This document shows positions 24,611-35,512 of a DNA stretch of 64,000 bases, in pieces (positions within the stretch are counted from its first letter, which is position 1; each line of letters begins with the position of its first letter). The position numbers were made by a program, and so were the translations under genes. This DNA comes from Methylopila sp. 73B (GTDB taxonomy: Bacteria; Pseudomonadota; Alphaproteobacteria; Rhizobiales; Methylopilaceae). The stretch is taken from NCBI RefSeq assembly GCF_000526315.1, contig NZ_JAFV01000001.1, positions 744,001 through 808,000 on the forward strand, given 5' to 3'. Under the pieces are notes generated by a model. It searched no databases. It worked only from the letters and a program-made list of their open reading frames with translations, and was not told the origin of the DNA.

Positions 24611-26272
24611 TCAGTTCTTGACGGCGAAGCAGCTGACGGAGCTGCGCTTGAGAGCCTTGCAGGCGGCGTCTGCGGAACGTTCGTTAAAGCCGGCGAAGCG
24701 CGCCCGGTAATAGGTCGTGTCGCCCTTAGCGTAGACCTCGGTGAACGGCTCGGCCGAGGACAGCGCGCGGCCGCCCTTGGACTTGGCGTCCGACAGCAGG
24801 GCCTGCGCGGAGTCCGGGGCCGTGGTGGCGCCGATCTGGATGAACCAGCCCTTGCGCACCGGCTGCCGTTCGGCGGTCGGTGCGACCTGCGGAGCGCCTT
24901 CGATGTCGTTGGACGCAGAGGCGACGCGGACTGGACGCGGGGAGGGCGTGGGGAGCGCGGAAGCCTGGGTCTCGGCGTAGGCGCTCGCCTCCTGCGGGAG
25001 TTCGCGGGCGCGGGCGACGCTGCCGGTCGTGGCGGGGGCGCCCACGACCCAGCGCAGGGTCTGCGGCGTGGTGGTGGCGCCGCCCGAGCTGGCGACGACC
25101 GGCTCCGCTTCCGCGGCGACGATGCGTTCCGTCTGCACGATGCGGGCGGCCGAAGGCGTCGTGGTGGCCGCGACGGCCGCGGCGCGCGGCGCGGGCGGGA
25201 CGACCGGGACGGCGGGCGCGGCGACTGGCATGGGCACCGGAGCGGGGGCCGGCGCGGCCTCGACGACCGGGGCCGGGATCGGCATCGGGATGGCGGCGAT
25301 GACCGCAGGCCGCGTGCGCGCCGGGGGGCGCTCGCCGGATTCGGCCACCAGCGGCGCGGTGCGCGAGCCAGGAGCCGCCTTCGGCATGTTGAGCGCGATC
25401 AGTTCGCGCATGTGGGCGTCGCGGGAGGCGCCGGAGCGCCCGCCCATCACGACCGCAACGATCGAGCGGCCGTTGCTCTTCACCGAGGACAGCAGGTTGA
25501 AGCCGGAGGCGTTGGTGTAGCCGGTCTTGATGCCGTCGACCCCCTCGACGCGGCCGAGAAGCTGGTTGTGGTTCGGCATCGAGCGGCCGGCGAAGTTGAA
25601 CACCCGCGTTCCGAAGTAGCCGTAATAGCGCGGGAACCGATCCTGGATCGCGCGGCCGAGGGTGACGAGGTCCCGGGCGGTGGTCACGTGGGTGGGGTTC
25701 GGCAGGCCAGACGCGTTGCGGAAGGTGCTCTGGCTCATGCCGAGCGCGCGCGCCTTGCGCGTCATCCGCTCCGCGAACGCCGCTTCCGAGCCTTCGAGGT
25801 TCTCGGCGAAGGCGCAGGCGACGTCGTTCGCCGACTTGGTGACGAGGGCCTTGATGCCGTCCTCGACGCGCACCGCGCCGCCGGTGCGGACGCCGAGCTT
25901 GGTCGGGGGCATCATGGAGCAGCGGGACGACATGGTGATGCGTCCATCGAGCTCGATCCGGCCGCGCTCGAGATCCTCGAACACGAGGTAGAGCGTCATG
26001 ACCTTGGTGATCGAGGCGGGGAAGCGCAGCGAGTCCGAATTCTTCTCGAACAGCGTGCGGCCGGTCTTGGCGTCCACGACCAGCGCGGCGTAGTTGGCCC
26101 GCGCGGAGATCGACTGGGCGATGGCGGGACGGGAGGACGTCGCCTTCACCTTACGCTTCGACCGCGCGTCGGCCTCCGCGACGCCGGCGAAGGTGGCTCC
26201 CGCGAAAACCGTCGCGGCCAGAAGTCCGGTGACGATGCGGCCGCCACGGCCAGTTACGCAACTCGCAATCAT
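24611..26272 (-). CDS. D-alanyl-D-alanine carboxypeptidase with C-terminal SPOR domain
   Basis: This 553-residue periplasmic enzyme trims the terminal D-Ala from peptidoglycan stem peptides. A signal peptide ends near residue 35. The penicillin-binding motifs are intact: SITK (Ser87, Lys90), SAN (147-149) and KTG (249-251). The catalytic domain is followed by a long Pro/Ala/Val-rich linker and a C-terminal SPOR domain (GWFIQIGATTAPDSAQALL), which would target it to denuded glycan at division sites. The ATG at 26272 is preferred over a GTG 48 bases earlier because it starts directly at the signal peptide. Such peptidase-SPOR fusions are common in alphaproteobacteria. Confidence 0.94.
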   Translation of the reverse strand: MIASCVTGRGGRIVTGLLAATVFAGATFAGVAEADARSKRKVKATSSRPAIAQSISARANYAALVVDAKTGRTLFEKNSDSLRFPASITKVMTLYLVFEDLERGRIELDGRITMSSRCSMMPPTKLGVRTGGAVRVEDGIKALVTKSANDVACAFAENLEGSEAAFAERMTRKARALGMSQSTFRNASGLPNPTHVTTARDLVTLGRAIQDRFPRYYGYFGTRVFNFAGRSMPNHNQLLGRVEGVDGIKTGYTNASGFNLLSSVKSNGRSIVAVVMGGRSGASRDAHMRELIALNMPKAAPGSRTAPLVAESGERPPARTRPAVIAAIPMPIPAPVVEAAPAPAPVPMPVAAPAVPVVPPAPRAAAVAATTTPSAARIVQTERIVAAEAEPVVASSGGATTTPQTLRWVVGAPATTGSVARARELPQEASAYAETQASALPTPSPRPVRVASASNDIEGAPQVAPTAERQPVRKGWFIQIGATTAPDSAQALLSDAKSKGGRALSSAEPFTEVYAKGDTTYYRARFAGFNERSADAACKALKRSSVSCFAVKN

Positions 26273-26498
26273 GACGCCCTGTCCTCGTCGTCTCCGGCCG
26301 ATAACCGGAAGTCGCCGCACCTACCGCACGGAGCTCGGAGCGCCGCGAAGTCCAGCCGCTGGGGGGCCCGTCTTCGCGATCGCTTCCAGAGAGGCGCCGG
26401 ACGAATCCGGGACCTGCGCGGCGCACCGTCCTCTGAACGGCACAGTCAACGACGCTAAGCAGACGCGGTTACGGGAGGGTTAAATCGATTGATAATTG

Positions 26499-26507
26499 TG
26501 CACCGCA
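26499..26507 (+). promoter_or_regulatory. Candidate PhaR operator, distal site
   Basis: The sequence TGCACCGCA fits TGC-N3-GCA, the core reported for PhaR-type repressors of phasin genes. It lies just upstream of a -35 box, 32 bases (about three helical turns) from a second matching site. The site is a motif match only. Confidence 0.5.
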
Positions 26508-26517
26508 AACATCTTCG

Positions 26518-26545
26518 TTGACAAAAATGTTGCAGTGCATATATC
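26518..26545 (+). promoter_or_regulatory. Sigma-70-type promoter of the phasin gene
   Basis: A perfect -35 TTGACA (26518-26523) is followed after 16 bases by TATATC (26540-26545), a four-of-six match to the -10 consensus. The surrounding 70 bases are AT-rich against a GC-rich background. The rest of the 374-base gap between the carboxypeptidase and phasin genes shows no gene. The spacer of this promoter contains a TGC-N3-GCA palindrome. Confidence 0.65.
26531..26539 (+). promoter_or_regulatory. Candidate PhaR operator inside the phasin promoter
   Basis: TGCAGTGCA is a TGC-N3-GCA match placed between the -35 and -10 boxes, where a bound repressor would block RNA polymerase. PhaR is known to repress phasin genes until polyhydroxyalkanoate granules titrate it away. 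The phaR gene itself is not in the window. Confidence 0.55.
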
Positions 26546-26646
26546 TCCGTCACGGTTTGCGGGTCTGATCCGCGCCGAGGGAGGCCCAGAGGGCCGGTCG
26601 ATTGCTGAACGGAGACGGGCGCGCTCGCCCGGAGGGAGCAACCACA

Positions 26647-26976
26647 ATGAACGCCAATTTTGACGACGTGCAGAAGATCAGCAAAGAAAACGTTGATGTC
26701 GCGCTCAAGAGCTTCGGCGCTGTGAGCAAGGGCTTCCAGGCCATCGCGGTCGAGGTCGCCGACTACTCCAAAAAGTCGTTCGAGGACAGCACCGGTTTCG
26801 TCGAGAAGTTTTTCGGCGTGAAGACGCTGGACAAGGCGATCGAGCTGCAGACCGACTACGTCAAGTCCAGCTATGAGACCTACGTCTCGCGGATGACGAA
26901 GATCGGCGAACTCTACGCCGACCTCGCGAAGGAAAGCTACAAGCCGATCGAGACCGCGATCTCCAAGGCCAAGTGA
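26647..26976 (+). CDS. Phasin family protein
   Basis: This is a 109-residue amphipathic helical protein of the Phasin_2 family, with FDDVQKISKENVDVALKSFG, KGFQAIAVEVADYSKKSFED and KTLDKAIELQTDYVKSSYET. Phasins coat polyhydroxyalkanoate granules, control their number and size, and also act as stress proteins. GGAGGG lies nine bases upstream of the chosen ATG; an earlier ATG 45 bases upstream would add unconserved residues. It has its own strong promoter and terminator, so it is probably monocistronic and highly expressed. Granule synthesis genes are not in view. Confidence 0.94.
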   Translation: MNANFDDVQKISKENVDVALKSFGAVSKGFQAIAVEVADYSKKSFEDSTGFVEKFFGVKTLDKAIELQTDYVKSSYETYVSRMTKIGELYADLAKESYKPIETAISKAK

Positions 26977-27080
26977 CGGCCCGCGTGACGCGTCGTCGGC
27001 GGGCGTAACGTCGCAGCCTGCGCGTCACGAGGGTCGACAGTCCGTGGGTCTCACGCCCCGGCATGATCCATCTGCATGAA

Positions 27081-27107
27081 AGCCCGGCTCGCGCCGGGCT
27101 TTTTTTT
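27081..27107 (+). terminator. Rho-independent terminator after the phasin gene
   Basis: An eight-base perfect stem AGCCCGGC/GCCGGGCT with a TCGC loop is followed by an unbroken run of eight T. The hairpin is about 105 bases past the phasin stop, so the transcript carries a substantial 3' untranslated region. Confidence 0.93.
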
Positions 27108-27255
27108 GGCCGCGGCGATCATACCTGACGAAGCGTCGGGTCGGCGTCCGATCTGGCGCACCCGGAAAATTGGGTTAGGATCGACGAAGCGACCCGGCGC
27201 CGCGCCGCGCGGCGCGCCGGGCGCAAGCGACGAGCCGAAGGCGAACGGCGGTGAA

Positions 27256-27654
27256 ATGAACGACGGCGCGACGACGCTTCTTATCTCTGCCCGCGCAGAT
27301 CTGAACGGATATGACGGCCCTCGGGCCGCGAACGGGCCGCGGCGGCCTGACGACGGCGGCCCCGGCGCCGCGGTCGTCACCAAGACGCGGCCGAAGACCA
27401 AGCGGCCGAGCCTTTATCGCGTGCTGATTTTGAACGACGACTACACCCCGATGGAGTTCGTCGTTCATGTGCTGGAGCAGTTCTTTTCGAAAGACCGTGA
27501 AGCGGCGACGCGCATTATGTTGCACGTCCATAATCACGGCGCGGGGGAGTGCGGCGTCTACACCTATGAGGTGGCCGAAACCAAAGTGACGCAGGTGATG
27601 GATTTTGCGCGAAAGCATCAGCATCCTCTGCAGTGCGTCATGGAAAAGAAGTGA
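27256..27654 (+). CDS. clpS: ClpA adaptor protein ClpS
   Basis: ClpS binds the N-terminal domain of ClpA and hands over N-degron substrates for degradation by ClpAP. The 132-residue protein has an unstructured N-terminal 45 residues, then the conserved fold: [19 protein letters not shown] (Asn-Asp-Asp of the N-degron pocket), [20 protein letters not shown] and [12 protein letters not shown]. The MNDGATT start is used because upstream in-frame sequence covers the terminator region. It lies nine bases before clpA, the usual arrangement. Confidence 0.97.
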   Translation: MNDGATTLLISARADLNGYDGPRAANGPRRPDDGGPGAAVVTKTRPKTKRPSLYRVLILNDDYTPMEFVVHVLEQFFSKDREAATRIMLHVHNHGAGECGVYTYEVAETKVTQVMDFARKHQHPLQCVMEKK

Positions 27655-27663
27655 GGTGATCCT

Positions 27664-30081
<2,418 letters not shown>

Positions 30082-30122
30082 TACCCGCCAACGGGCGCGC
30101 CAAAGCGTCGCGGAGCGTGCTA

Positions 30123-30163
30123 GAAGCGGCCGCGGATCGAAAGGTCCGCGGCCGCTTCGTTTT
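30123..30163 (+). terminator. Rho-independent terminator after clpA
   Basis: A perfect 14-base stem (GAAGCGGCCGCGGA paired with TCCGCGGCCGCTTC) encloses an eight-base loop and is followed by GTTTTG. It begins about 40 bases after the clpA stop and should end the clpS-clpA transcript. Confidence 0.88.
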
Positions 30164-30261
30164 GCGACGGCGCAGCCCTCCCAGTTCAGAGTCCTGCCGA
30201 TGCCCCTCGCGCCTGACGACCTCCTCCGCCCCGGACGCTCCGGCGACCGGGCGCGCCCGGC

Positions 30262-31014
30262 ATGAGCGCGGAAGGCGACCTCGACGTCGTCGACTCCTCG
30301 GGCCGCAGCGATCTCGATTGGGCGCTGAGGGGCGCGGTCGCGGCGGTGAACACGCCCGGCGTCGTGCTGTTTCTCAGCTTTCTCGGCTTCGGCGCCATGA
30401 CGCACGACTTCGGCTGGCCGCTGTGGATCGCGGTGCTGTCGACCGCGCTGATCTGGGCCGCGCCGGCGCAGGTCGTGCTCGCCGGCGCGCTCGCGAACGG
30501 GGCGGGGCTCCTGGGCGCCGCGCTCGCGGTCACCGTTTCCGGCGTGCGCCTGCTGCCGATGGTGGTCGCGCTGCTGCCGGTGCTCAGGAGCGAGCGCACC
30601 TCGCTCGGCGCCCGGCTGCTCGCGGCCCACTACGTCGCCGTCACGGCCTGGTTCGAGGGCCTCAGGTTGACGCCGACCCTGCCGCGCACCGCGCGGATGC
30701 CGTTCTTCTTCGGGCTGGCGAACGCGCTCGTGCTCGGCTCGTCGATCACGACCGCGATCGGCCACGCCGCCGCGGGCGTGCTGCCGAGCGCGCTCTCGAT
30801 CGGCCTGCTCGGCCTGACCCCGCTCTACTTCCTGCTGTCGCTGGAGCGCGGCGCGAAGTCGCTGGGCGAGCGCGTGGCGCTCGGCCTCGGGCTTGCGCTC
30901 GCGCCGGTGATCGGCCTCGTCGCGCCCGCGTCCGACATCCTGTGGACCGGCGTGATCGGGGGCACCGCGGGCTTCCTCGTCCAGCGCGTCGTCGACAAGA
31001 GGCGGCGGCCGTGA
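30262..31014 (+). CDS. AzlC family branched-chain amino acid exporter, large subunit
   Basis: This 250-residue integral membrane protein of the AzlC/YgaZ family exports branched-chain amino acids together with a small AzlD partner. The family stretch GVRLLPMVVALLPVLRSERTS follows the first helices, and VLFLSFLGFGAMTHDFGWPL leads the membrane part. It overlaps the azlD-like start by four bases, fitting a two-component exporter. The acidic first 20 residues are unconserved. Confidence 0.92.
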   Translation: MSAEGDLDVVDSSGRSDLDWALRGAVAAVNTPGVVLFLSFLGFGAMTHDFGWPLWIAVLSTALIWAAPAQVVLAGALANGAGLLGAALAVTVSGVRLLPMVVALLPVLRSERTSLGARLLAAHYVAVTAWFEGLRLTPTLPRTARMPFFFGLANALVLGSSITTAIGHAAAGVLPSALSIGLLGLTPLYFLLSLERGAKSLGERVALGLGLALAPVIGLVAPASDILWTGVIGGTAGFLVQRVVDKRRRP

Positions 31015-31355
31015 GCCCGGCGCTCGATCCCGGCTATCTGCTGCTCGCCGTCGTGCTCTCGTTCGTCGGCAACGACCTGTGGCGCGTCCTGGGCGTGGTG
31101 CTTTCGGCCCGGCTCGACGAGGACAGCGGCCTGTTCGCCTGGGTGCGGATGGTCGCGACCGCCCTCGTCGCGGGGCTGGTCGCCAAGCTCATTCTGGCGC
31201 CCGCCGGCGGGCTGGCGCTCGCGCCGCTGTGGCTGCGCCTCGCCGCGGTCGGGTGCGGGCTCGCGGCCTACGGCGCCTCCCGCCGCTCGCTCACCCTGGG
31301 CGTCGCGGTGGGCGAAGCCGCTCTGATCGCGGGCGTCGCCGCGCTCGACATCTGA
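31011..31355 (+). CDS. AzlD family branched-chain amino acid exporter, small subunit
   Basis: This 114-residue protein of four membrane helices starts at a GTG that overlaps the azlC-like stop (GTGA). The LVAKLILAPAGGLALAPLWLR segment and overall size fit AzlD/YgaH proteins, which complete the AzlCD exporter. The next gene is convergent with only 15 bases between. Confidence 0.88.
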   Translation: MSPALDPGYLLLAVVLSFVGNDLWRVLGVVLSARLDEDSGLFAWVRMVATALVAGLVAKLILAPAGGLALAPLWLRLAAVGCGLAAYGASRRSLTLGVAVGEAALIAGVAALDI

Positions 31356-31370
31356 GCGCGGCGGAAGGTT

Positions 31371-31796
31371 TCAGCCCTCCAGCGCGGCGCGGATGCGCTC
31401 GGCGTGGGCGGCGAGCACCTCGGGCTTCTCCATCTGGCCGGTGTGCGGCTTCAGCGGAATGTCGGTCCAGCGCGGCAGGATGTGGACGTGGGTGTGGAAC
31501 ACCACCTGTCCGCCGGCGGTCTCGTTGAACTGCTGGATGGTGACGCCCTCGGCGCCGAGCCCGGCCTTCACGCCGAGCGCGACCTTCTGGACGGCGGCGA
31601 ACAGCGGGCCGAGGTCGGCCGCGTCCATCTCCAGCACGTTGCGCGACGGCGCCTTGGGGATGACCAGCACATGGCCGTCCGCGCGCGGCATGACGTCCAT
31701 GATCGCGATCGTGGCGTCGTCCTCGTAGACCTTCTGGGACGGCATCTCGTCCCTGAGGATCTTGGCGAAGACGTTATCCGGATCGTAGTCGGCCAT
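31371..31796 (-). CDS. HIT family protein
   Basis: This 141-residue histidine triad protein is a nucleotide-binding hydrolase or transferase, usually acting on AMP conjugates. The triad is clear in FHTHVHILPRW, with the fold marked earlier by KILRDEMPSQKVYEDD and ADGHVLVIPKAPSRN. It is the last gene in a minus-strand group with a FemAB-like acetyltransferase, a phosphodiesterase and a RidA protein. The exact substrate is not known for most bacterial members. Confidence 0.95.
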   Translation of the reverse strand: MADYDPDNVFAKILRDEMPSQKVYEDDATIAIMDVMPRADGHVLVIPKAPSRNVLEMDAADLGPLFAAVQKVALGVKAGLGAEGVTIQQFNETAGGQVVFHTHVHILPRWTDIPLKPHTGQMEKPEVLAAHAERIRAALEG

Positions 31797-31849
31797 GCCG
31801 GTTCTCCGTGTGATCAGCGCCGGCACAGGATCGCAGCCGGGGGGCAAGG

Positions 31850-33025
31850 TCAAGCCGAGGGCGCGTCCCCGCGACGGAAGGGCGCTTGTTCGGCGAGCTC
31901 CTCCTGCATCGCCAGGACGGCCGCCCGCTCTCGCACGAGGTAGTCGTCGACCGCGCGTTGGAGTCCCGGATCTGCGAAGGCGTGGGCGGAGTAGGTCGTC
32001 ACCGGGCGATAGCCGCGGGCGATCTTGTGCTCGCCTTGCGCGCCGGCCTCGACGCGCGAGAGCCCCATGGCGATCGCGGCGTCGATCGCCTGGTGGTAGC
32101 AGAGTTCGAAGTGCAGGAACGGCCGCTCTTCGAGCGCGCCCCAGTAGCGGCCGTAGAGCGCGTCGCCGCCGATGAAGTTGAGCGCGCCGGCGATCGGCCG
32201 CCCCTCGACCTCGGCCAGCACCAGCAGGATCTTCTCCGGCATGGCCTGGCCGACAAGGCTGAAGAAGCGGCGGTTGAGGTAGGGCCGGCCCCATTTGCGC
32301 GACCCGGTGTCCATGTAGAACGCGAAGAAGGCGTCCCAATGCGCCTCCGTCAGGTCCGCGCCGGTCACATGCCGCACCACGACGCCGTCGGCCAGCGCGT
32401 CCCGGCGCTCGCGCTTCAGTTGCTTGCGCTTGCGGGAGGCGAGGTCGCCGAGGAAGTCGTCGTAGGAGCCGTAGCCCTCGTTCCGCCAGTGGAACTGCTT
32501 GTCGACCCTGGGGAGGAAGCCCTCCCTGACGAGACCGGCCTGCTCTTCCGGCGTCGTGAAGGTGACGTGGATCGACGAGGCCTCCGTCTGGCGCATCAGT
32601 CCGCGCAACGCCGCCGCGAGGCCCGCGCGCGCCCTCGCGGGATCGCGCCCCGGCGCGGGCATAAGCCGCGGGCCTGTGGCTGGGGTGAAGGGCACAGAGA
32701 TCTGCAGCTTGGGATAATAGCTGCCGCCCGCCCGCTCGTAGGCGTCCGCGAAAGCGTGGTCAAAGACGTACTCGCCCTGGCTGTCGTTTTTGAGGTAGCA
32801 GGGCGCGAGGCCCGCCACCTCGTCGCCGTCCTCCAGCACCACATGGGCCGGCGCCCAGCCGGAGCGGCCGCCGACCGAGCCGGAGTCCTCGAGCGCCTTC
32901 AGGAAGCGGTGGTCGACGAACGGATTGTAGGGACCGCTCGCCAACGCCGCGGCGTTCCAGAGCGCGGGGTCGATCTCGTCGATGCGCGCGGCGACGCGTG
33001 CGCTGAGGGTCGTGTCCATCGGCAT
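31850..33025 (-). CDS. FemAB-like GNAT superfamily protein
   Basis: This 391-residue protein of the FemAB_like (PF04339) family has a tandem GNAT fold. Typical parts are ALWNAAALASGPYNPFVDHR near the start, YYPKLQISVPFTPATGPRL, HWRNEGYGSYDDFL, and HKIARGYRPVTTYSAHAF near the end. These proteins are often called peptidogalycan biosynthesis proteins, but no reaction is proven for the group. It lies 53 bases upstream of the HIT gene, an association seen widely in alphaproteobacteria. Confidence 0.92.
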   Translation of the reverse strand: MPMDTTLSARVAARIDEIDPALWNAAALASGPYNPFVDHRFLKALEDSGSVGGRSGWAPAHVVLEDGDEVAGLAPCYLKNDSQGEYVFDHAFADAYERAGGSYYPKLQISVPFTPATGPRLMPAPGRDPARARAGLAAALRGLMRQTEASSIHVTFTTPEEQAGLVREGFLPRVDKQFHWRNEGYGSYDDFLGDLASRKRKQLKRERRDALADGVVVRHVTGADLTEAHWDAFFAFYMDTGSRKWGRPYLNRRFFSLVGQAMPEKILLVLAEVEGRPIAGALNFIGGDALYGRYWGALEERPFLHFELCYHQAIDAAIAMGLSRVEAGAQGEHKIARGYRPVTTYSAHAFADPGLQRAVDDYLVRERAAVLAMQEELAEQAPFRRGDAPSA

Positions 33026-33051
33026 CGGGGAAGGCTCCGTCCTGGACGAAG

Positions 33052-33834
33052 CTAGGCCGGCGAGCCGCCCGTTCCAAGGGTGAGGGCCGGCACAAAGCCT
33101 TCAAACACCATCTGGTCCGCCCCGAGCGCCGCGCGGGCCTGGTCCTCGGGCGTGCGCACCGTCCAGGCCATCACCGGCACGCCGGAGCTGCGGGAGAGCC
33201 GCACCGATCGTCGCGTGAGGTCGCGCACGTTCCACGAGACGAAGTCCGGCTTCGTGGCGCGCCAGTGCAGCATGTTGCGGGCGACGAAGCGCTGCGCGCC
33301 CGACAGATGCGCCCAGCCGGCGTCGGCTGGATCGAAGGCGTCGCCCACGACGCCACGCGGGGTGCGGGGCGCAAGGCTCCGCAGCAGCACGAGCACGCGC
33401 GGATCGAAGGACTTGGCCGCGACAGGGCCGCCGCGCTCCGACAGCAGCTCGGCCACCCGGCGCGCCAGCCGCGTGTCGCCGCCGCGGGAGGTCTTGACCT
33501 CGACCACCAGGGGAACCTTGCCGCCGACCAGATCGAGGCATTCCGCGAGGGTCCAGATGCGGTCCGCGCCGCCGCCCACGTTCAAGGTCACGAGCTCGCG
33601 GAGCGGCCGGTCGGCGACGAGGCCGGAGGCCTCCGTCAGACGGTCGAGCTTGGAGTCGTGGAACACGACCGCCTCGCCGTCCGCCGTCACCTGAACGTCG
33701 ATCTCGACGCCAAAACCGTGGTCGACCGCGGCCTGAACCGCGCTCGACGTGTTCTCGATCACCCCGGCCGCCCTGTCATGCAGGCCGCGATGGGCGATCG
33801 GCCGGGCGACCAGCCAGGACAGCCGCGACGCCAC
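33052..33834 (-). CDS. Glycerophosphodiester phosphodiesterase
   Basis: This 260-residue GDPD-type TIM-barrel enzyme splits glycerophosphodiesters into glycerol 3-phosphate and an alcohol. The metal and catalytic residues are in PIAHRGLHDRAAGVIENT (His-Arg, Glu-Asn), GVEIDVQVTADG (Glu-x-Asp) and VVFHDSKLDRLT (His-Asp). There is no signal peptide, so it is probably cytoplasmic. The start is taken as the GTG at 33834, with GAGGG eight bases upstream, eleven bases after the ridA stop; no ATG lies near the domain start. Confidence 0.9.
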   Translation of the reverse strand: MASRLSWLVARPIAHRGLHDRAAGVIENTSSAVQAAVDHGFGVEIDVQVTADGEAVVFHDSKLDRLTEASGLVADRPLRELVTLNVGGGADRIWTLAECLDLVGGKVPLVVEVKTSRGGDTRLARRVAELLSERGGPVAAKSFDPRVLVLLRSLAPRTPRGVVGDAFDPADAGWAHLSGAQRFVARNMLHWRATKPDFVSWNVRDLTRRSVRLSRSSGVPVMAWTVRTPEDQARAALGADQMVFEGFVPALTLGTGGSPA

Positions 33835-33845
33835 AGGGAGGGCCC

Positions 33846-34310
33846 TCAGGCGATTTCGATGACTGCTTCGACCTCGACGGCCGCGCCGAACGGCAGCGCC
33901 GCGACGCCGACGGCGGAGCGGGCGTGGCGGCCCTTGTCGCCGAGGGCGGCGACCATGAAGTCGGAGGCGCCGTTGACGACCTTCGGCTGGTCGCCGAAGT
34001 CCGCCGTGGAGGCGACGAAGCCGACGAGCTTCACCACGCGGACCACGCGGTCGAGATCGCCCAGCACCGCGCGCGCCTGGGCCAGGATGTTGATGGCGCA
34101 GAGCTTCGCGGCCTCCTGCGCGTCTTCGATCGAGACGCCGGCGCCGAGCGTGCCCTTCAGGGTGAGGCCGTTCGCGTCGATTGGAAGCTGGCCGGAAACG
34201 TAGAGGTAGGACCCGGACACGACCGCGGGCACATAGTTCGCCGCCGGCGGATTGGGCGAGGGGAGCGTGACGCCGAGTTCGGCGAGCTTGGCTTCGATCT
34301 GTCCGGCCAT
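33846..34310 (-). CDS. RidA family protein
   Basis: This 154-residue YjgF/YER057c/UK114 protein deaminates reactive enamine or imine intermediates, or binds related small molecules. Family marks are AKLAELGVTLPSPNPPAANY, VSGSYLYVSGQLPID and AVGVAALPFGAAVEVEAV. It is the longer type found in proteobacteria, without the classical Arg-rich catalytic end, so the exact reaction is open. It heads the minus-strand group with the GDPD and FemAB-like genes. Confidence 0.94.
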   Translation of the reverse strand: MAGQIEAKLAELGVTLPSPNPPAANYVPAVVSGSYLYVSGQLPIDANGLTLKGTLGAGVSIEDAQEAAKLCAINILAQARAVLGDLDRVVRVVKLVGFVASTADFGDQPKVVNGASDFMVAALGDKGRHARSAVGVAALPFGAAVEVEAVIEIA

Positions 34311-34507
34311 GGGGCGCAATCTCCGTATCAGGCGAGGTTCGCGCCGGTGTGGCCCAAGGCGCGTCGCGCCGCAAGCGGACATAAGACCCATTTCCGCCAC
34401 GCTGGCCCGCGATGACGATGACGGCGGCGCATCTCGCGAACCTTCCGTTGCGTTCGCGCCGCGGCGCCGCATGATGACGATGACGTATCGAGCGAGGCTG
34501 TCCTCAC

Positions 34508-35368
34508 GTGATCCACCCCATCCGCCCCGTGTTTCTCGCCGCCGCCGCTGCTGCGACCTTCGCGACCGCCGCGCCGGCGCTCGCCGAACCGACGCTCGCG
34601 CCCCACCGGGCGGTCTACGAGCTGAAGCTTCGCGAGACCCGAGGCTCCTCCAGCGTGGACCAGATCCGCGGCCGGATCGTCTACGAGTTCACCGGAGCTC
34701 CGTGCGAGGGCTACGCGCTGTCGTTCCGGCAGGTGACCGAGATCGGCAACAGCGAGGGGGAGACCAACGTCTCCGACCTGCGCTCCGCCACCTGGGAGGA
34801 CGGGGCGGCCAAGAGCTTCCGCTTTACGGCTCAGAACTACCTCAACCAGCAGCTCGAGAAGGACACCGACGGACGCGCCGAGCGCGGCGCCGACGCGCTC
34901 AAGGTGACGATCTCGAAGCCCGAGAAGTCCGACAAGGGCTTCGGCGAGGAGACGCTGTTCCCGACCGAGCACCTGCGCAAGATCCTCGAGGCGGCCGAGC
35001 GCGGCGACAAGCTGCTGTCCGCCGCGGTCTACGACGGCTCCGAAGACGGCGACAAGGTCTACGACACGCTCACCGTGATCGGAAAGCCGGAGACCGCGGA
35101 GCCCGCGAACCTCGAGGCCGCCGCCAAGACGCCGGAGCTGGCGAAGGCGACCCGCTGGCCGGTGTCGGTGAGCTACTTCGAGCGGGGCAAGGCGCCCGAC
35201 GGCGACGATAAGAAGGACAGCGGTGGGGAGCAGACGCCGATCTACGCCATGAGCTTCGACCTCTACGACAACGGCGTCAGCCGGGCGATGAAGATCGATT
35301 ACGGCGACTTCGTCCTCGACGGCGAGCTCAAGGAGCTGAAGTTCCTGAAAGCGACGGTCTGCAAGTAA
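34508..35368 (+). CDS. Cell envelope integrity protein EipB-like (DUF1849)
   Basis: This 286-residue periplasmic protein has a clear signal peptide (VFLAAAAAATFATAAPALA). Its body matches the DUF1849 fold: LAPHRAVYELKLRETRGSSS, GRIVYEFTGAPCEGY, and an end in FLKATVCK. In Brucella, EipB is a spiral beta-barrel that supports envelope integrity and has one disulfide; here the two Cys of the mature protein (in APCEGY and TVCK) sit in matching places. It is monocistronic and is followed by a long inverted repeat. Confidence 0.92.
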   Translation: MIHPIRPVFLAAAAAATFATAAPALAEPTLAPHRAVYELKLRETRGSSSVDQIRGRIVYEFTGAPCEGYALSFRQVTEIGNSEGETNVSDLRSATWEDGAAKSFRFTAQNYLNQQLEKDTDGRAERGADALKVTISKPEKSDKGFGEETLFPTEHLRKILEAAERGDKLLSAAVYDGSEDGDKVYDTLTVIGKPETAEPANLEAAAKTPELAKATRWPVSVSYFERGKAPDGDDKKDSGGEQTPIYAMSFDLYDNGVSRAMKIDYGDFVLDGELKELKFLKATVCK

Positions 35369-35379
35369 AAAGCCTCGGC

Positions 35380-35504
35380 CTCGTGTCCCGGCCTTGAGCC
35401 GGGACCCCGACCCCCGGCGTCGACGAACCTGACCCTCGGCTCTCGCGGCGCCTCGTTTGGCGATCGGTATGTTTCTAGGTCCCGGCTCAAGGCCGGGACA
35501 CGAG
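35380..35504. repeat. Long inverted repeat between convergent genes, copy 1
   Basis: Two perfect 27-base arms (35380-35406 and 35478-35504) face each other across 71 bases. Each arm contains the core CCCGGCCTTGAGCCGGGACC or its complement. The element fills the gap between eipB and dinB, which point at each other. Related copies occur at 42273-42407 and 56108-56229, in the same kind of gap. It may serve as a two-way terminator or a REP-like element. Confidence 0.85.
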
Positions 35505-35512
35505 CGCGGGTT

